64,000 bases of DNA. Source: Actinomycetota bacterium. GTDB lineage: Bacteria > Actinomycetota > Acidimicrobiia > Spongiisociales > UBA11373. Shown in pieces: positions 51,155 to 60,549 of this stretch. Made by a program: the position numbers and the translations under genes. Numbering within the stretch: position 1 is the first letter of the stretch; each line of letters opens with the position of its first letter. The stretch spans positions 1 through 64,000 of the forward strand of contig JAHLKU010000006.1 in the NCBI GenBank assembly GCA_020444505.1, written 5' to 3'. The notes under the pieces are model-generated. The model saw nothing but the letters and a program-made list of their open reading frames with translations. It was not told where the DNA came from and ran no database searches.

Positions 51155-52282
51155 CTACGCCGGCACCCCCAGCGCCTCGGCCAGCATGCCGGCCGCCTCC
51201 GGCGGCGTCGTGGCGTGGGGCGACAGGCGCACCCAGTCGCCGCGATGGGACACGATGAGCCCGGCGTCGAGCAGATGGGCGGTCGTCGCCGCCGGCTCCG
51301 CCCCCGGCAACCGGAAGCAGAGGATCCCGGCCCGTTCCGCCGGCGACGCCCAGGGTGCGCGGATGTCCGCCCCGGCCCGGCGCAGTACCTGCTCGAGTTC
51401 GGCCACCCGGTGGTGCACGACCGTGGAGATCGCCTCGATCCCGGCGAGGCCGGCCACCTCCACCGCCGCGGCAAACTGAAAGGCGCCCACGATCGGCGGC
51501 GTCCCCTCCTGGTACCGGCCCGCCCCTGCGGCGGCGGGGTGGGGAGGAGGGACGGCCGTAGCCATGGGCTCCTCCACGCCGAGCCACCCGCACAGCGCCG
51601 GCGACAGGCGATCCAGGGCACGGTCGGACACCGCCATCACCCCGCTCCCCCAGCCGGCCCGCATCCACTTCTGCCCTCCGGCGACCATCACGTCGGCGGG
51701 CCCGATCCCACGGTGCACCGCCCCCAGGCCCTGGATGGCGTCCACCACCAGCAGCGCGTCCCCTGCTGCCTCCCGCATCCCGTCGAGATCCGCCCGGAAG
51801 CCGGTCTCGAACCCGACCAGGCTGAGCGCCACCGCCCGGGTCGCGCCGTCCACCGCGGCGGCCACCACGTCCGGGGTCAGCCGCCCCCCGGGCGCCTCGA
51901 CCCATCGCACCTCGGGCCCGCCCGCCTCGGCCGCCCGGAGCCACGGGTACACGTTGGCGGGGAACTCCCCGGCGGGCACGACGACGTTGCCGCCGCTCCC
52001 GAGGAGCCCGAACGCCACCTGGAACAACCCCGCCGACGTCATGGGCAGCGGGGTGGCATGCGTCGCCGGCACACCCATGAAGCCGGCGATCGCGCCGACC
52101 GCCTCCTCGTAGCGGGGCAGGATCGCGTCCGCCAGCGCGCCTTCGGCGGAGGCGATCTCGGCCAGCAGGGCGTCGACGACGGATCGCACCCGGCGGGACA
52201 CGGGCCCGATGGAGGCGTAGTTGACGTACCCGGCTGGCTCGGAGAACTCGTCCAGGTAGGCGTCGGGCAGCAGGCTCATCAC
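51155..52282 (-). CDS. Class V aminotransferase-fold PLP enzyme
   Basis: 375 aa, fold type I, related to isopenicillin-N epimerase/selenocysteine-lyase-like proteins. PANVYPWL, VVVDAIQGLGAVHRGI (Asp and Gln for PLP) and the PLP lysine in VAGGQKWMRAGWGSG are visible. No persulfide Cys loop like that of SufS is present, so a desulfurase role is unlikely. It overlaps the DUF885-like gene stop by 4 nt (GTGATG), suggesting a shared transcript. Substrate unknown. Confidence 0.85.
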   Translation of the reverse strand: MMSLLPDAYLDEFSEPAGYVNYASIGPVSRRVRSVVDALLAEIASAEGALADAILPRYEEAVGAIAGFMGVPATHATPLPMTSAGLFQVAFGLLGSGGNVVVPAGEFPANVYPWLRAAEAGGPEVRWVEAPGGRLTPDVVAAAVDGATRAVALSLVGFETGFRADLDGMREAAGDALLVVDAIQGLGAVHRGIGPADVMVAGGQKWMRAGWGSGVMAVSDRALDRLSPALCGWLGVEEPMATAVPPPHPAAAGAGRYQEGTPPIVGAFQFAAAVEVAGLAGIEAISTVVHHRVAELEQVLRRAGADIRAPWASPAERAGILCFRLPGAEPAATTAHLLDAGLIVSHRGDWVRLSPHATTPPEAAGMLAEALGVPA

Positions 52283-53667
52283 AGGTCCTCTCTTCCCAGC
52301 AGACCGATCGGCGGGGCGCCGTGCGACAGGATCTCGTCGTGCGAGAGGCCCCCTTCAACGCACGCAGCGATCCGGCGGCGGCCCAGCGCCGCACTCCACC
52401 GCCACGGGTCGGCGGCGCAGGCGTCCGCCTCGGCGGCTGCAGCCGGCTCTCCCAGCCCGGCCCTCGCCGCCAGCCTGCGGGCCGCGTCGCCCACCGGCAG
52501 CCGGTCGGCGTGGATCTCCACCACCGCCAGCAGCCGGGCGTCGTCGAGCACCCGGAGCGGGTCCGGCCCGGCGAGGCCGGCGGCGTAGGCGGCCCACCCC
52601 GCGGTGAAGGCCGGCGATGCGGTGCGGCGCAGCGGCTCCGACGGGGCAGCGGAGTGGTGGAGCGCCTGCAGCGCGCGGCCGGGGAACACCTCCCGCGCCA
52701 GCAGCGCCCGCAACGCCGCCGGGCTCGCCGCGGCGCCGGGCCGCACCCCGCAGCGGACGGTGCGCTCGCCCTCCTCCAACGGGCCCGGCACGTCCACCGC
52801 CACCACCCGCCCCTCCGGGAGCGGCTCCTCCTCTGCCCGCACCCCTGCGCCGGGGGGAAGGGGCGCCACGGCACCGGCGGCGGACTCCAGGGCGGCGAGC
52901 AGGCCCCGCACCTCCTCCACGGTCACCGGATGCTCCTCGGCGGGCGCCGCCGCCACCGGATCCCCCACCCCGGCCCGCACCTCGCCCACCTCGATGCCCA
53001 GCGCCTCGCCGTCGGTCAGCATCGCCTGCAGGGCGGGCTCCCCCAGCGCCGCCTCCGGCAGTGCCGACGGCAGCGCCTCCTCCAGGCGGGCCCAGTACGA
53101 ACCGAGCGCGGCGGCGGCGCGCTGCGCAGACTCCACCAGCGCCGCCGCTGCCGCACGGTCCTCGGCACCGCGCACCCGCGCCGGCAGGCCGTGCTCCAGC
53201 CACCAGGCGGCCTCGCCGACCCGGCGGACCGCACGGCGCAGCACCGGGGCCGGGACCCCGTCGACCGGAGCGTCGAGCACCTCCGGTGCCGCGTCCAGCA
53301 GGGCGGCCGCCGCCTCCGCCCGGTGCCCGAACGGGGCGTAGGGGCGGGCCAGGTAGGGGCGCACGTCGAACGGCGCCGCGGACGACCACGGGTCGCGTCG
53401 TCGAGGCCCTCCCGGGCCCCAGTCGAAAAGGGCACGGTCGGCGGCGGCGCGGAGCACCAGGGCGTCGAAGGCGGCGGCGGGATCGAGCCCCGCCGGCGGC
53501 GCGAGGCGGTCCCCCAGCAGCCGGAGCCGGCCCAGCCGCGCGTCGAGCGCCTCCTCACCGGGCTCGGGCACCGTGCCGTCGTAGTGGTGCATCCCGAACG
53601 CCACCGCCGACGAGGGCTCCAGACCCCACAGCGCAGCGCTCACCCCGTCGGCGACCCGGTCGAACAT
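52279..53667 (-). CDS. DUF885-like protein with degenerate metal motif
   Basis: 462 aa. Overall architecture resembles DUF885 carboxypeptidase-like proteins (helical, with an N-terminal LEPSSAVAFGMHHYDGTVPEP). The family zinc motif HExxPGHxLQ reads REVFPGRALQ here, and the later EGWALY reads AGWAAY. Both His ligands and the Glu of the second motif are therefore replaced. I infer a non-catalytic relative. It is Ala/Arg-rich but has no stop or frameshift. A leaderless -10 box precedes ATG 53667, and it is followed by the class V aminotransferase. Confidence 0.6.
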   Translation of the reverse strand: MFDRVADGVSAALWGLEPSSAVAFGMHHYDGTVPEPGEEALDARLGRLRLLGDRLAPPAGLDPAAAFDALVLRAAADRALFDWGPGGPRRRDPWSSAAPFDVRPYLARPYAPFGHRAEAAAALLDAAPEVLDAPVDGVPAPVLRRAVRRVGEAAWWLEHGLPARVRGAEDRAAAAALVESAQRAAAALGSYWARLEEALPSALPEAALGEPALQAMLTDGEALGIEVGEVRAGVGDPVAAAPAEEHPVTVEEVRGLLAALESAAGAVAPLPPGAGVRAEEEPLPEGRVVAVDVPGPLEEGERTVRCGVRPGAAASPAALRALLAREVFPGRALQALHHSAAPSEPLRRTASPAFTAGWAAYAAGLAGPDPLRVLDDARLLAVVEIHADRLPVGDAARRLAARAGLGEPAAAAEADACAADPWRWSAALGRRRIAACVEGGLSHDEILSHGAPPIGLLGREDL

Positions 53668-53673
53668 GAGCCG

Positions 53674-53679
53674 AGGCTA
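53674..53679 (-). promoter_or_regulatory. -10 box TAGCCT of a leaderless transcript
   Basis: TAGCCT on the minus strand, 6 nt before ATG 53667. Confidence 0.5.
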
Positions 53680-53699
53680 CCCGGCAGGGTGGCTCCGCC

Positions 53700-55460
53700 T
53701 CAGCGGAGGATCCCCCGCTCCCACACCGCCACGAGCCGGGCGTAGCCGGGGTGGCTCACGGCGAGTTCGGCGTGGGGGCCGACCGCCGTGATGCGGCCCT
53801 GGTCCATCATCACCACCCGGTCGGCGCCCTCGGCGGTGCGGAGCCGGTGGGCGATGACCACTGCGGTCCGCCCGGCGAGCACGGTCGCCAGCGCCCGCTC
53901 CACCCGCACCTCGGTCTCGGGGTCGAGGTTCGAGGTGGCCTCGTCGAGCACGATCACGCCCGGGCCGGCCAGCAACGCCCTCCCCAGCGCCACCAGTTGG
54001 CGCTCCCCCGCCGAGAACCGGCTGCCCCGCTCCCGCACCAGGGTGTCGAGCCGTTCCGGCAGCGCCCGCACCCACGGCTCGATCCCCACCTCGCGGCACA
54101 CTTCCCACACCTCGCCGTCGGTGGCGTCGGGGCGGGCGTAGCGGAGGTTGTCGCGCAGCGTGCCGTTGAAGAGGAACCCCTCCTGGGGGATCAGCACCAC
54201 CCTGCGGGCCCGCTCTGCGGCGGTGATGGTGCGCAGGTCGACGCCGTCCACCACCACCCTCCCCTCGGTGGGGTCGTAGAAGCGCAGGACGAGGCGCGCC
54301 AGCGTCGACTTGCCGGCGCCGGTCTCCCCGACGATGGCCACTCGCTCGCCGGGCGCCACCACCAGGTCCACGCCCTCCACCACCGGGAGGCCGGGCACGT
54401 AGGCGAACGTGACGCCCTCCAGCCGCACCTCCCCCCGCACCTCGTCCGGCCACGACGCCGGCGCCTCCGGGTCCTGCACGGTGGGCGGCGTGTCGAGCAG
54501 GCGGAACAGCTTGCCGAACGCCGCCGCCGCCGACTGCATCTGGTTGTAGGTGTTGGAGAGATTGATGATCGGCTGGAAGAACCAGTCGAGGTACAACAGC
54601 ATCACGACCAGCGACCCGAACGACATCTGCCCGTCCAGCACCCGGCGCCCGCCGAGCAGCAGCACCAGGCCGATGCCGACGGCCCGCAGGAACGCCACCC
54701 CGGGGAAGTACCAGGCGACCGCCCGGGCGGCCCGCATGTTGGCTTCGAAGTAGCGCTCGTTGACCCTGCCGAAGGCGCCCGCCTGCTGCTCCTCCTGGGT
54801 GAAGGCCTGCACCACCCGGACGCCGGTGATCCCCTCCTGCAGCGTGGCCAGCACCCGCCCGATCTGCTCCCGCACCTCGCGGTAGGCCCTCCCGGCGAAG
54901 CGCTGGAACACCCAGGAGATGGCGATCACCGCCGTGATGAGGACGAACACCTCCAGGGCCAGCGAGGCGTCCACCAGCAGCATCGCCACCGACACCCCGA
55001 TCAGGGTGAGCAGGTTGATGGCGAGGCTCACCGCTCCCTCCTCGGCGAACTCCTGGATCGACTCGATGTCGTTGGTCATGCGGCTGACCAGCACCCCGGC
55101 CTTCGATCTCCCGAAGAAGGCCATGTCGAGCTCCATGAGATGCCGGAAGACGGCGCTCCGCAATCGCCGCAGGTACTGCTCGCCCACCCACGCCACCGCG
55201 TACTGGGCGGTGCGCTGCGACGCGTACTGCAGCACCATCAGCCCCAGGTACACCAGGGCGGCGACGGTCACCACGCCCCGGTCACCGGCACCCATGCCGT
55301 CGTCGATGCCCACCCGCACCGCCTGCGGGCCGGCGAGGCGGGCCACCGTCGCCACCACCGTCGCCAGCAGCGCGCCGACGGCCGGCCACGCCAGGAACCG
55401 GGCCAGGCCGACCGCCCTGCGCAGCAGGCGGCCGGTGCGGCGCTCCTCACGGACGGTCAC
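53700..55460 (-). CDS. ABC exporter half-transporter, type IV fold (second subunit)
   Basis: 586 aa. Six transmembrane helices (about residues 20-320) precede an ATPase domain with Walker A GETGAGKST, signature SAGERQLVALGRALL, Walker B GVIVLDEATSNLD and the switch IAHRLRT. The signature FSAGERQ is slightly divergent from LSGGQ. It starts in a 4-nt overlap with a second half-transporter, so the two probably form a heterodimer for lipid or drug export. Confidence 0.92.
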   Translation of the reverse strand: MTVREERRTGRLLRRAVGLARFLAWPAVGALLATVVATVARLAGPQAVRVGIDDGMGAGDRGVVTVAALVYLGLMVLQYASQRTAQYAVAWVGEQYLRRLRSAVFRHLMELDMAFFGRSKAGVLVSRMTNDIESIQEFAEEGAVSLAINLLTLIGVSVAMLLVDASLALEVFVLITAVIAISWVFQRFAGRAYREVREQIGRVLATLQEGITGVRVVQAFTQEEQQAGAFGRVNERYFEANMRAARAVAWYFPGVAFLRAVGIGLVLLLGGRRVLDGQMSFGSLVVMLLYLDWFFQPIINLSNTYNQMQSAAAAFGKLFRLLDTPPTVQDPEAPASWPDEVRGEVRLEGVTFAYVPGLPVVEGVDLVVAPGERVAIVGETGAGKSTLARLVLRFYDPTEGRVVVDGVDLRTITAAERARRVVLIPQEGFLFNGTLRDNLRYARPDATDGEVWEVCREVGIEPWVRALPERLDTLVRERGSRFSAGERQLVALGRALLAGPGVIVLDEATSNLDPETEVRVERALATVLAGRTAVVIAHRLRTAEGADRVVMMDQGRITAVGPHAELAVSHPGYARLVAVWERGILR

Positions 55461-57205
55461 GACGCCTCCTCCACCTGGGCGAGCACCTGGGAGTAGCGGG
55501 GCACCGTCGTGATCAGCTCGCGATGGGTGCCCACCGCAGCGATGCGGCCGTCCTCCAGGAACACCACCTGATCCACCAGGTCGAGCGTCGAGGTGCGGTG
55601 GGCGATGATGATCGTGGTGCGGCCCACCATGACCCGCTCCAGTGCGGCCAGCATCTCGGCCTCGACGATCGCGTCGACCGACGACGTGGCATCGTCCAGG
55701 ATCAGCACCCGGGGATCGCGCAGCACCGCCCTGGCCAGGGCCACCCGCTGCCGCTGGCCGCCCGACAGCGAGTGCCCCCGCTCCCCGACCACGGTGTCGT
55801 ACCCGTCGGGCAGCGCGGCGATGAAGTCGTGGGCCTGGGCGAGGCGGGCGGCCAGGCGGATCTGGTGGTCGGAGGCATCGACGTCGCCGAAGGCGATGTT
55901 GTCGCGAACCGACGCCGAGAACAGGAACGTCTCCTGGAAGACGACGGCCACCTCGTTGCGCAGTTCGTCGAGGCGCAGCATCCGGATGTCGGTGCCGTCC
56001 AGGGTGATGGCGCCGTGGCCCACGTCGTGGAACCGGGGCACGAGGTGTGCCAGCGTGGTCTTGCCGGCGCCGGTGCCGCCGACCAGCGCCACCGACCCGC
56101 CCCCGGGGATGACCAGGTCGATGCCGTCGAGCACCGGGGGGCTGTCCGGGTAGCCGAATCGGACATCGTGGAATCGCACCTCACCGGGCCCGGGCCGGAG
56201 GGTCTCGGCGGGATCCGGGTCGGCGATGGCGGGCGCGGTCGCCAGCAGGGCCTGGATGCGGGAGGCGGCCGCCCCGGCCCGAGGCAACTGGGCGAAGAAC
56301 CACCCGGTCAGCCGGAGCGGGAAGTTCAGGACGGCCAGGTACTGCGTGAACGAGACGAACTCGCCGAGGGACAGGCTGCCGTCGATGACCCGCATGCCGC
56401 CCAGCCACAGGACGGCCAGGTTGGCGATGGTGGGGATCATCTCGAACGCCGGCTGATAGGCCGCCCGGATCCACGCCAGGCGCACCGCCCGCCCGTAGAT
56501 GCGCGCGGCCGCGCGGTCGAGCCGCGCCTGCTCCTGGGGCTCCTGCCCGTACGACTTGATCACCTGGACGCCCCCGACGGCCTCCTCCACCACCCGGGTC
56601 AGGTCGGCGAGCCGCTGCTGCACCTCGAAGGAGAGGCCGATGACCCGCCCGGCGTAGCGCCGCGACGCCAGCAGCAGGATGGGCACGGTCAGCGACGACA
56701 CCAGGCCGAGCACCGGGTCGAGCACGATCAGCACGGTCACCACGGACAGGAACATGCCGATGTTGGCCACCGTGATGGGGAGCATCGCGAACACCAGCCG
56801 CATCTGCGACAGGTCGCTCGACGCACGGGCCATCAACTCGCCGGTGCTGGTGACGTCGTGGAAGGAGAAGGCGAGCCGCTGGATGTGCTCGAACATGCGG
56901 TTCCGCAGGTCGGCCTCGGCGCGGTACGACAGCTTGAACCCGAAGTAGCGGCGCACGCCGATGCCGACGCCGAGCAGCAGCCCTGCCCCCAGCACCAGCG
57001 TCACGCCCGGCACCAGCCGGTCCCGGTCCCCGGCGGCGATGGCGACGTCCACCACCCTGCCCACCAGGTACGGCACCGTCACCACCATCGCCATCCACAG
57101 CAGCGCCCCGCCCACCGCAGGCACCAGGGCGGCGCGGTAGCCCACCAGCGTCCGGCGCATCAACCCGAGGCCGGATCGCAGCTCGCCGTCGTTGGCGTCG
57201 CTCAC
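55457..57205 (-). CDS. ABC exporter half-transporter, type IV fold (first subunit)
   Basis: 582 aa. The membrane domain includes FSFHDVTSTGELMARASSDLSQ. The ATPase has Walker A GGTGAGKTT, the canonical LSGGQRQRVALARAVL, Walker B VLILDDATSSVDAI (Asp in place of the usual catalytic Glu) and IIIAHRTST. In heterodimeric exporters one site is often degenerate, and this DD motif marks the degenerate site. GTG 57205 overlaps the yihY stop by 4 nt; the ORF-track start at 57781 is within yihY. Confidence 0.92.
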   Translation of the reverse strand: MSDANDGELRSGLGLMRRTLVGYRAALVPAVGGALLWMAMVVTVPYLVGRVVDVAIAAGDRDRLVPGVTLVLGAGLLLGVGIGVRRYFGFKLSYRAEADLRNRMFEHIQRLAFSFHDVTSTGELMARASSDLSQMRLVFAMLPITVANIGMFLSVVTVLIVLDPVLGLVSSLTVPILLLASRRYAGRVIGLSFEVQQRLADLTRVVEEAVGGVQVIKSYGQEPQEQARLDRAAARIYGRAVRLAWIRAAYQPAFEMIPTIANLAVLWLGGMRVIDGSLSLGEFVSFTQYLAVLNFPLRLTGWFFAQLPRAGAAASRIQALLATAPAIADPDPAETLRPGPGEVRFHDVRFGYPDSPPVLDGIDLVIPGGGSVALVGGTGAGKTTLAHLVPRFHDVGHGAITLDGTDIRMLRLDELRNEVAVVFQETFLFSASVRDNIAFGDVDASDHQIRLAARLAQAHDFIAALPDGYDTVVGERGHSLSGGQRQRVALARAVLRDPRVLILDDATSSVDAIVEAEMLAALERVMVGRTTIIIAHRTSTLDLVDQVVFLEDGRIAAVGTHRELITTVPRYSQVLAQVEEAS

Positions 57206-58056
57206 GCCGAGGCCTCCCCGTTGCGGGACGCCCGCCAGCGCAGGGTGTACGCCACCACCATCGCCCCGGCGAGGATGGCGGCGGCGCCCAGGTAGAGCCA
57301 CACCAGCGCCAGGGCGACCGCCCCGAGCACGCCGAAGGTGGCGCCGAGCACCGGGGTGGCCCCCAGGTACAGCCCGAAGGCGAGGCTGGCCAGCAGCACC
57401 CCGCCGGTCCCCACGGCGGCGGCCAGCCACGGCTTGGGCAGCGGCTCCGGCGGGCCCCAGCGGTAGAACGCCAGCAGGAAGGCGAACAGGCCCCCGGCGA
57501 CGATCGGCAGCCGCACCCACGCCCACAGCACGTCGAGCCATCCCGCCCCGGTCAGCTCCTCCAGGAACCCGACCAGGGCCTTGCCCGCCAGCAGCAGCGC
57601 CGACGCCAGCAGCAGCACGGCGCCGCCCCCGATCGTCAGCCCCACCGCCACCAGCCGCATCTGCACCAGCGGCCGCCGGTCGGTCCGGTTCTCCACGGCG
57701 GCCAGGGCCTTCTGCAGCGCGGCGATGGCGCGGGAGCCGAGGAACAGGGCGAGCAGCACCGAGAGGGCGATGACCCACCACTGCATGCCGCCGAGCCGGG
57801 CCTCGGCGTCCACGAGCACCTGGATGATGAACTCACGGACCGGCCCGGGCACCAGCGGGGCCAGCGTCGAGTCGACCCTGGCCAGGGCGGCGTCCGACTC
57901 GCCGATGAACGAGGCCGCCCCCAACAGTGCCAGCCCAAGCGGCACCATGGCCAGGAAGGCGTTGTAGGCGACGGCGGCGGCGTTGATGCCCAGGTCCGCC
58001 TCGCGGAAGCGGGCCACGAGGCCCGCGAGCAGGTCCCTGGCCGGTCCGGCGCGCAT
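57202..58056 (-). CDS. YihY/BrkB-family membrane protein
   Basis: 284 aa with six hydrophobic helices. The family start LGINAAAVAYNAFLAMVPLGLALLG and the late GAVALALVWLYLGAAAILAGAMV are typical of the YihY (formerly ribonuclease BN) family, now regarded as a membrane protein of unknown transport or lipid role. It leads a three-gene run with the ABC exporter pair through GTGA overlaps. Confidence 0.88.
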   Translation of the reverse strand: MRAGPARDLLAGLVARFREADLGINAAAVAYNAFLAMVPLGLALLGAASFIGESDAALARVDSTLAPLVPGPVREFIIQVLVDAEARLGGMQWWVIALSVLLALFLGSRAIAALQKALAAVENRTDRRPLVQMRLVAVGLTIGGGAVLLLASALLLAGKALVGFLEELTGAGWLDVLWAWVRLPIVAGGLFAFLLAFYRWGPPEPLPKPWLAAAVGTGGVLLASLAFGLYLGATPVLGATFGVLGAVALALVWLYLGAAAILAGAMVVAYTLRWRASRNGEASA

Positions 58057-58063
58057 GGGCAGG

Positions 58064-58069
58064 AGGATA
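58064..58069 (-). promoter_or_regulatory. -10 box TATCCT driving yihY and the ABC exporter genes (leaderless)
   Basis: TATCCT on the minus strand, 7 nt before ATG 58056. Confidence 0.5.
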
Positions 58070-58087
58070 GGGCCGCCCCGGGCCTGC

Positions 58088-58363
58088 TCAGCGGGGCCGG
58101 AGACCCTCGAGATCGAGGTCGATCACGAGGGGACACTCCCCCGGGCCGGTGCACGACGACCCGCAGGCCCCGCCGGCGGCACACCCGCCGGGCGGCTCTC
58201 CGGCGCCGCCGCCGGTGTCGGGGGCGAGGCGGCCCGCAGCGCGGAGGGCGTCGAGCACCGAGCGCACCTCCGGCACCCGGAGCCCGGTGCGGTCGGCCAG
58301 TTCGAGCGCGGTGAGCGGCCGCCCTGCGTCCTCGACGGCGCGGAGCACGGGCCCCAGGCTCAT
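58088..58363 (-). CDS. FeoC-like winged-helix protein with C-terminal cysteines
   Basis: 91 aa. A winged helix (LTALELADRTGLRVPEVRSVLDALRAAGRLAPD) is followed by a Gly/Cys-rich tail, GGCAAGGACGSSCTGPGECPL, with four Cys that could hold an Fe-S cluster or metal, as in FeoC proteins regulating FeoB. ATG 58363 overlaps the feoB stop by 4 nt. Being last in the dtxR-feoA-feoB run supports the call. Confidence 0.75.
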   Translation of the reverse strand: MSLGPVLRAVEDAGRPLTALELADRTGLRVPEVRSVLDALRAAGRLAPDTGGGAGEPPGGCAAGGACGSSCTGPGECPLVIDLDLEGLRPR

Positions 58364-60549
58364 CCGAGCCCCAGCAGCCGGCCGCCCTGGAACACCAGGA
58401 CCGCCATCAACCACGCGATGCCCAGCTGCCCGAGCACCGACACCAGCATCCACCGGGACCCGAACTCGTGGCGGAACGCCGCGACCGCCGCCATGCACGG
58501 GGTGTAGAGCAGCACGAAGACCATGAACGCCAGCGCCGCCAGGGCGCCGTGCCCGCCGCTGGCCTGCTCGAACGACGCCCGGATCCGCCCGTCCACCGCA
58601 TCGGTGGTGCCGTCGTCGACGTCGGTGAAGTCGAGCCCGACGAGACCGGGGATCGACTTCACCGTGCCCCACGCGGCATCCAGGAAGCCCGAGCCGATCT
58701 CGGCGAGGTCGTCGGCGAAGCCCGGGGCGGGCCCGTCCGGCTCGCCGCTGCCGCCGTACAACTGGCTCATCGTGCTGACGACCACTTCCTTGGCCACGAA
58801 GCCCGACATCAGCGCGCCGGTCTGCTCCCACGCTCCCATCCCGGCGGGCTCCAGCAGGGGCGACACGGCGCCGGCGACGGCGCCGAAGGCGCTGTCCTCC
58901 ACCTCGGTGTCCCCGAACGATCCCCCGCCGACGGGGATGGCCAGCAGCAGCCACACGGCGACGCTGGCGCCGAGGATCATCGTCCCGGCGCCCTGGATGA
59001 ACGCCCACGTCCGCTGCTTCACCAGTGTCCAGACGGTCCGCACGTTGGGCAGGCGGTAATCGGGCAGCACCATGACGAACGGGGCCGGATCGTCGTCGCG
59101 GAGCACCGTCCTCCCCATCACCAGGCCCACCAGGATCGCGACCACCACCCCCAGCAGGTACATGGCGAACACCACCGACCCGCTGTGGGCGGCGAAGAAG
59201 ATCGACGCCAGCAGCACGTAGACCGGCAGGCGGGCGCTGCAGGACATGAACGGCACCATCAACCCGGTCAGCAGCCGGTCGCGGTGGCTGTCGAGCGTCC
59301 TGGTGGCGTAGATGGCCGGCACCGTGCAGCCGAACCCCACCATCATCGGCAGGAACGCCTTGCCCGGGATGCCGACGGCGCGCATCGCCCGATCCATCAC
59401 CAGCGCCGCCCGGGCCATGTACCCGGAGTCCTCCAGCACCGCCAGCGTCAGGTACAGCCCGAACAGCACCGGCACGAACGCCAGCACCCCGCCGACCCCG
59501 GCCAGCACGCCGTCGACCACCAGGCCCTCGACCCACCCACCGCCGAGCCCGGAGGCGCCCAGCCCGGCGGCTGCCCACCGGCTAAGGGGGCCGGAGACGA
59601 CCGCGTCCACCCAGTCGAGGAACGGCGCCGTGACGTCGGTGGTGATCTTCAGCACCAGCCACATGACGGCCAGGAAGGCGGGCAGGCCGAGCCAGCGGTG
59701 AGTGAGCACCCGGTCGAGGCGCTGCGACCACAGCGAGCCCCGCCCGGCGCCCGCCGACTGCTCGGCCACCCGGTGCACCCACACGTGGCGGCGCTCGGCC
59801 ACGGCGAGCCCGGCGTCGAGGCCGGTGTCGTCGGCGATGCCGTCCGCGGCCCTGGCCGCCGCCTCGAGCACCGCTGCACCGCCGGCGAGGGCCGCCACCC
59901 GCTCGTGCACCGTCTCCTCGCCGGCCACCAGCTGCACGGCCAGCCAGTGGGCGGGCGCGAGCGCCGCCACCTCGGCGTTCTCCACGACCTCCGCCACCAC
60001 CGTGGACAGGTACCGCTCGATGACGGGGCCGTAGTCCACCACCAGGGGCTGGACCCCGGGGCGGGAGAGGGCGGCGGCCGCCGCGGCCCGCACCTCGCCG
60101 ACCCCCTCGCCGCGTCGGGCGACGGTCGGCACCACCCGGGTGCGCAGCGCCGCGCCGAGCCGCTCGTGGTCGACCTCGATGCCGCGCCGCGCCGCCACAT
60201 CCGACATGTTGCAGGCCACCACCTGACGCAGGCCCAGTTCGGCGATCTGCGCCACCAGATGGAGGCTGCGCTCCAGGTTGGCGGCGTCCACCACGGTGAT
60301 CACCACGTCGGGCCGGTCCAGCAGGAACGACACGGCGATCGACTCCTCGGCGGACACCGGCACCAGCCCGTAGATGCCGGGGAGGTCCACCACGGCGAAG
60401 CGGTGGCCTCCTTCCTCGAACTCCCCGCTCTGCCGCTCCACCGTCTTGCCCGGCCAGTTGCCGACGTGCTGGTGCGCCCCGGTCAACTCGTTGAAGAGCG
60501 AGGTCTTGCCGATGTTGGGGTTCCCGGCGAGGGCAACGGTGGGCGTCAT
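58360..60549 (-). CDS. feoB: Ferrous iron transporter FeoB
   Basis: 729-residue membrane protein that imports Fe2+. The N-terminal G domain has GNPNIGKTSLFNELTG (G1, residues 8-16), DLPGIYGL (G3) and CNMSD (G4), followed by a helical spacer and the gate region with MVGFGCTVPAIYATRTL, FMSCSARLPVYVLL and FVAKEVVVSTMSQLYG. All core motifs are intact. Its start overlaps feoA and its stop overlaps the FeoC-like gene, so the operon is translationally coupled. A DtxR-type repressor heads it. Confidence 0.96.
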   Translation of the reverse strand: MTPTVALAGNPNIGKTSLFNELTGAHQHVGNWPGKTVERQSGEFEEGGHRFAVVDLPGIYGLVPVSAEESIAVSFLLDRPDVVITVVDAANLERSLHLVAQIAELGLRQVVACNMSDVAARRGIEVDHERLGAALRTRVVPTVARRGEGVGEVRAAAAAALSRPGVQPLVVDYGPVIERYLSTVVAEVVENAEVAALAPAHWLAVQLVAGEETVHERVAALAGGAAVLEAAARAADGIADDTGLDAGLAVAERRHVWVHRVAEQSAGAGRGSLWSQRLDRVLTHRWLGLPAFLAVMWLVLKITTDVTAPFLDWVDAVVSGPLSRWAAAGLGASGLGGGWVEGLVVDGVLAGVGGVLAFVPVLFGLYLTLAVLEDSGYMARAALVMDRAMRAVGIPGKAFLPMMVGFGCTVPAIYATRTLDSHRDRLLTGLMVPFMSCSARLPVYVLLASIFFAAHSGSVVFAMYLLGVVVAILVGLVMGRTVLRDDDPAPFVMVLPDYRLPNVRTVWTLVKQRTWAFIQGAGTMILGASVAVWLLLAIPVGGGSFGDTEVEDSAFGAVAGAVSPLLEPAGMGAWEQTGALMSGFVAKEVVVSTMSQLYGGSGEPDGPAPGFADDLAEIGSGFLDAAWGTVKSIPGLVGLDFTDVDDGTTDAVDGRIRASFEQASGGHGALAALAFMVFVLLYTPCMAAVAAFRHEFGSRWMLVSVLGQLGIAWLMAVLVFQGGRLLGLG

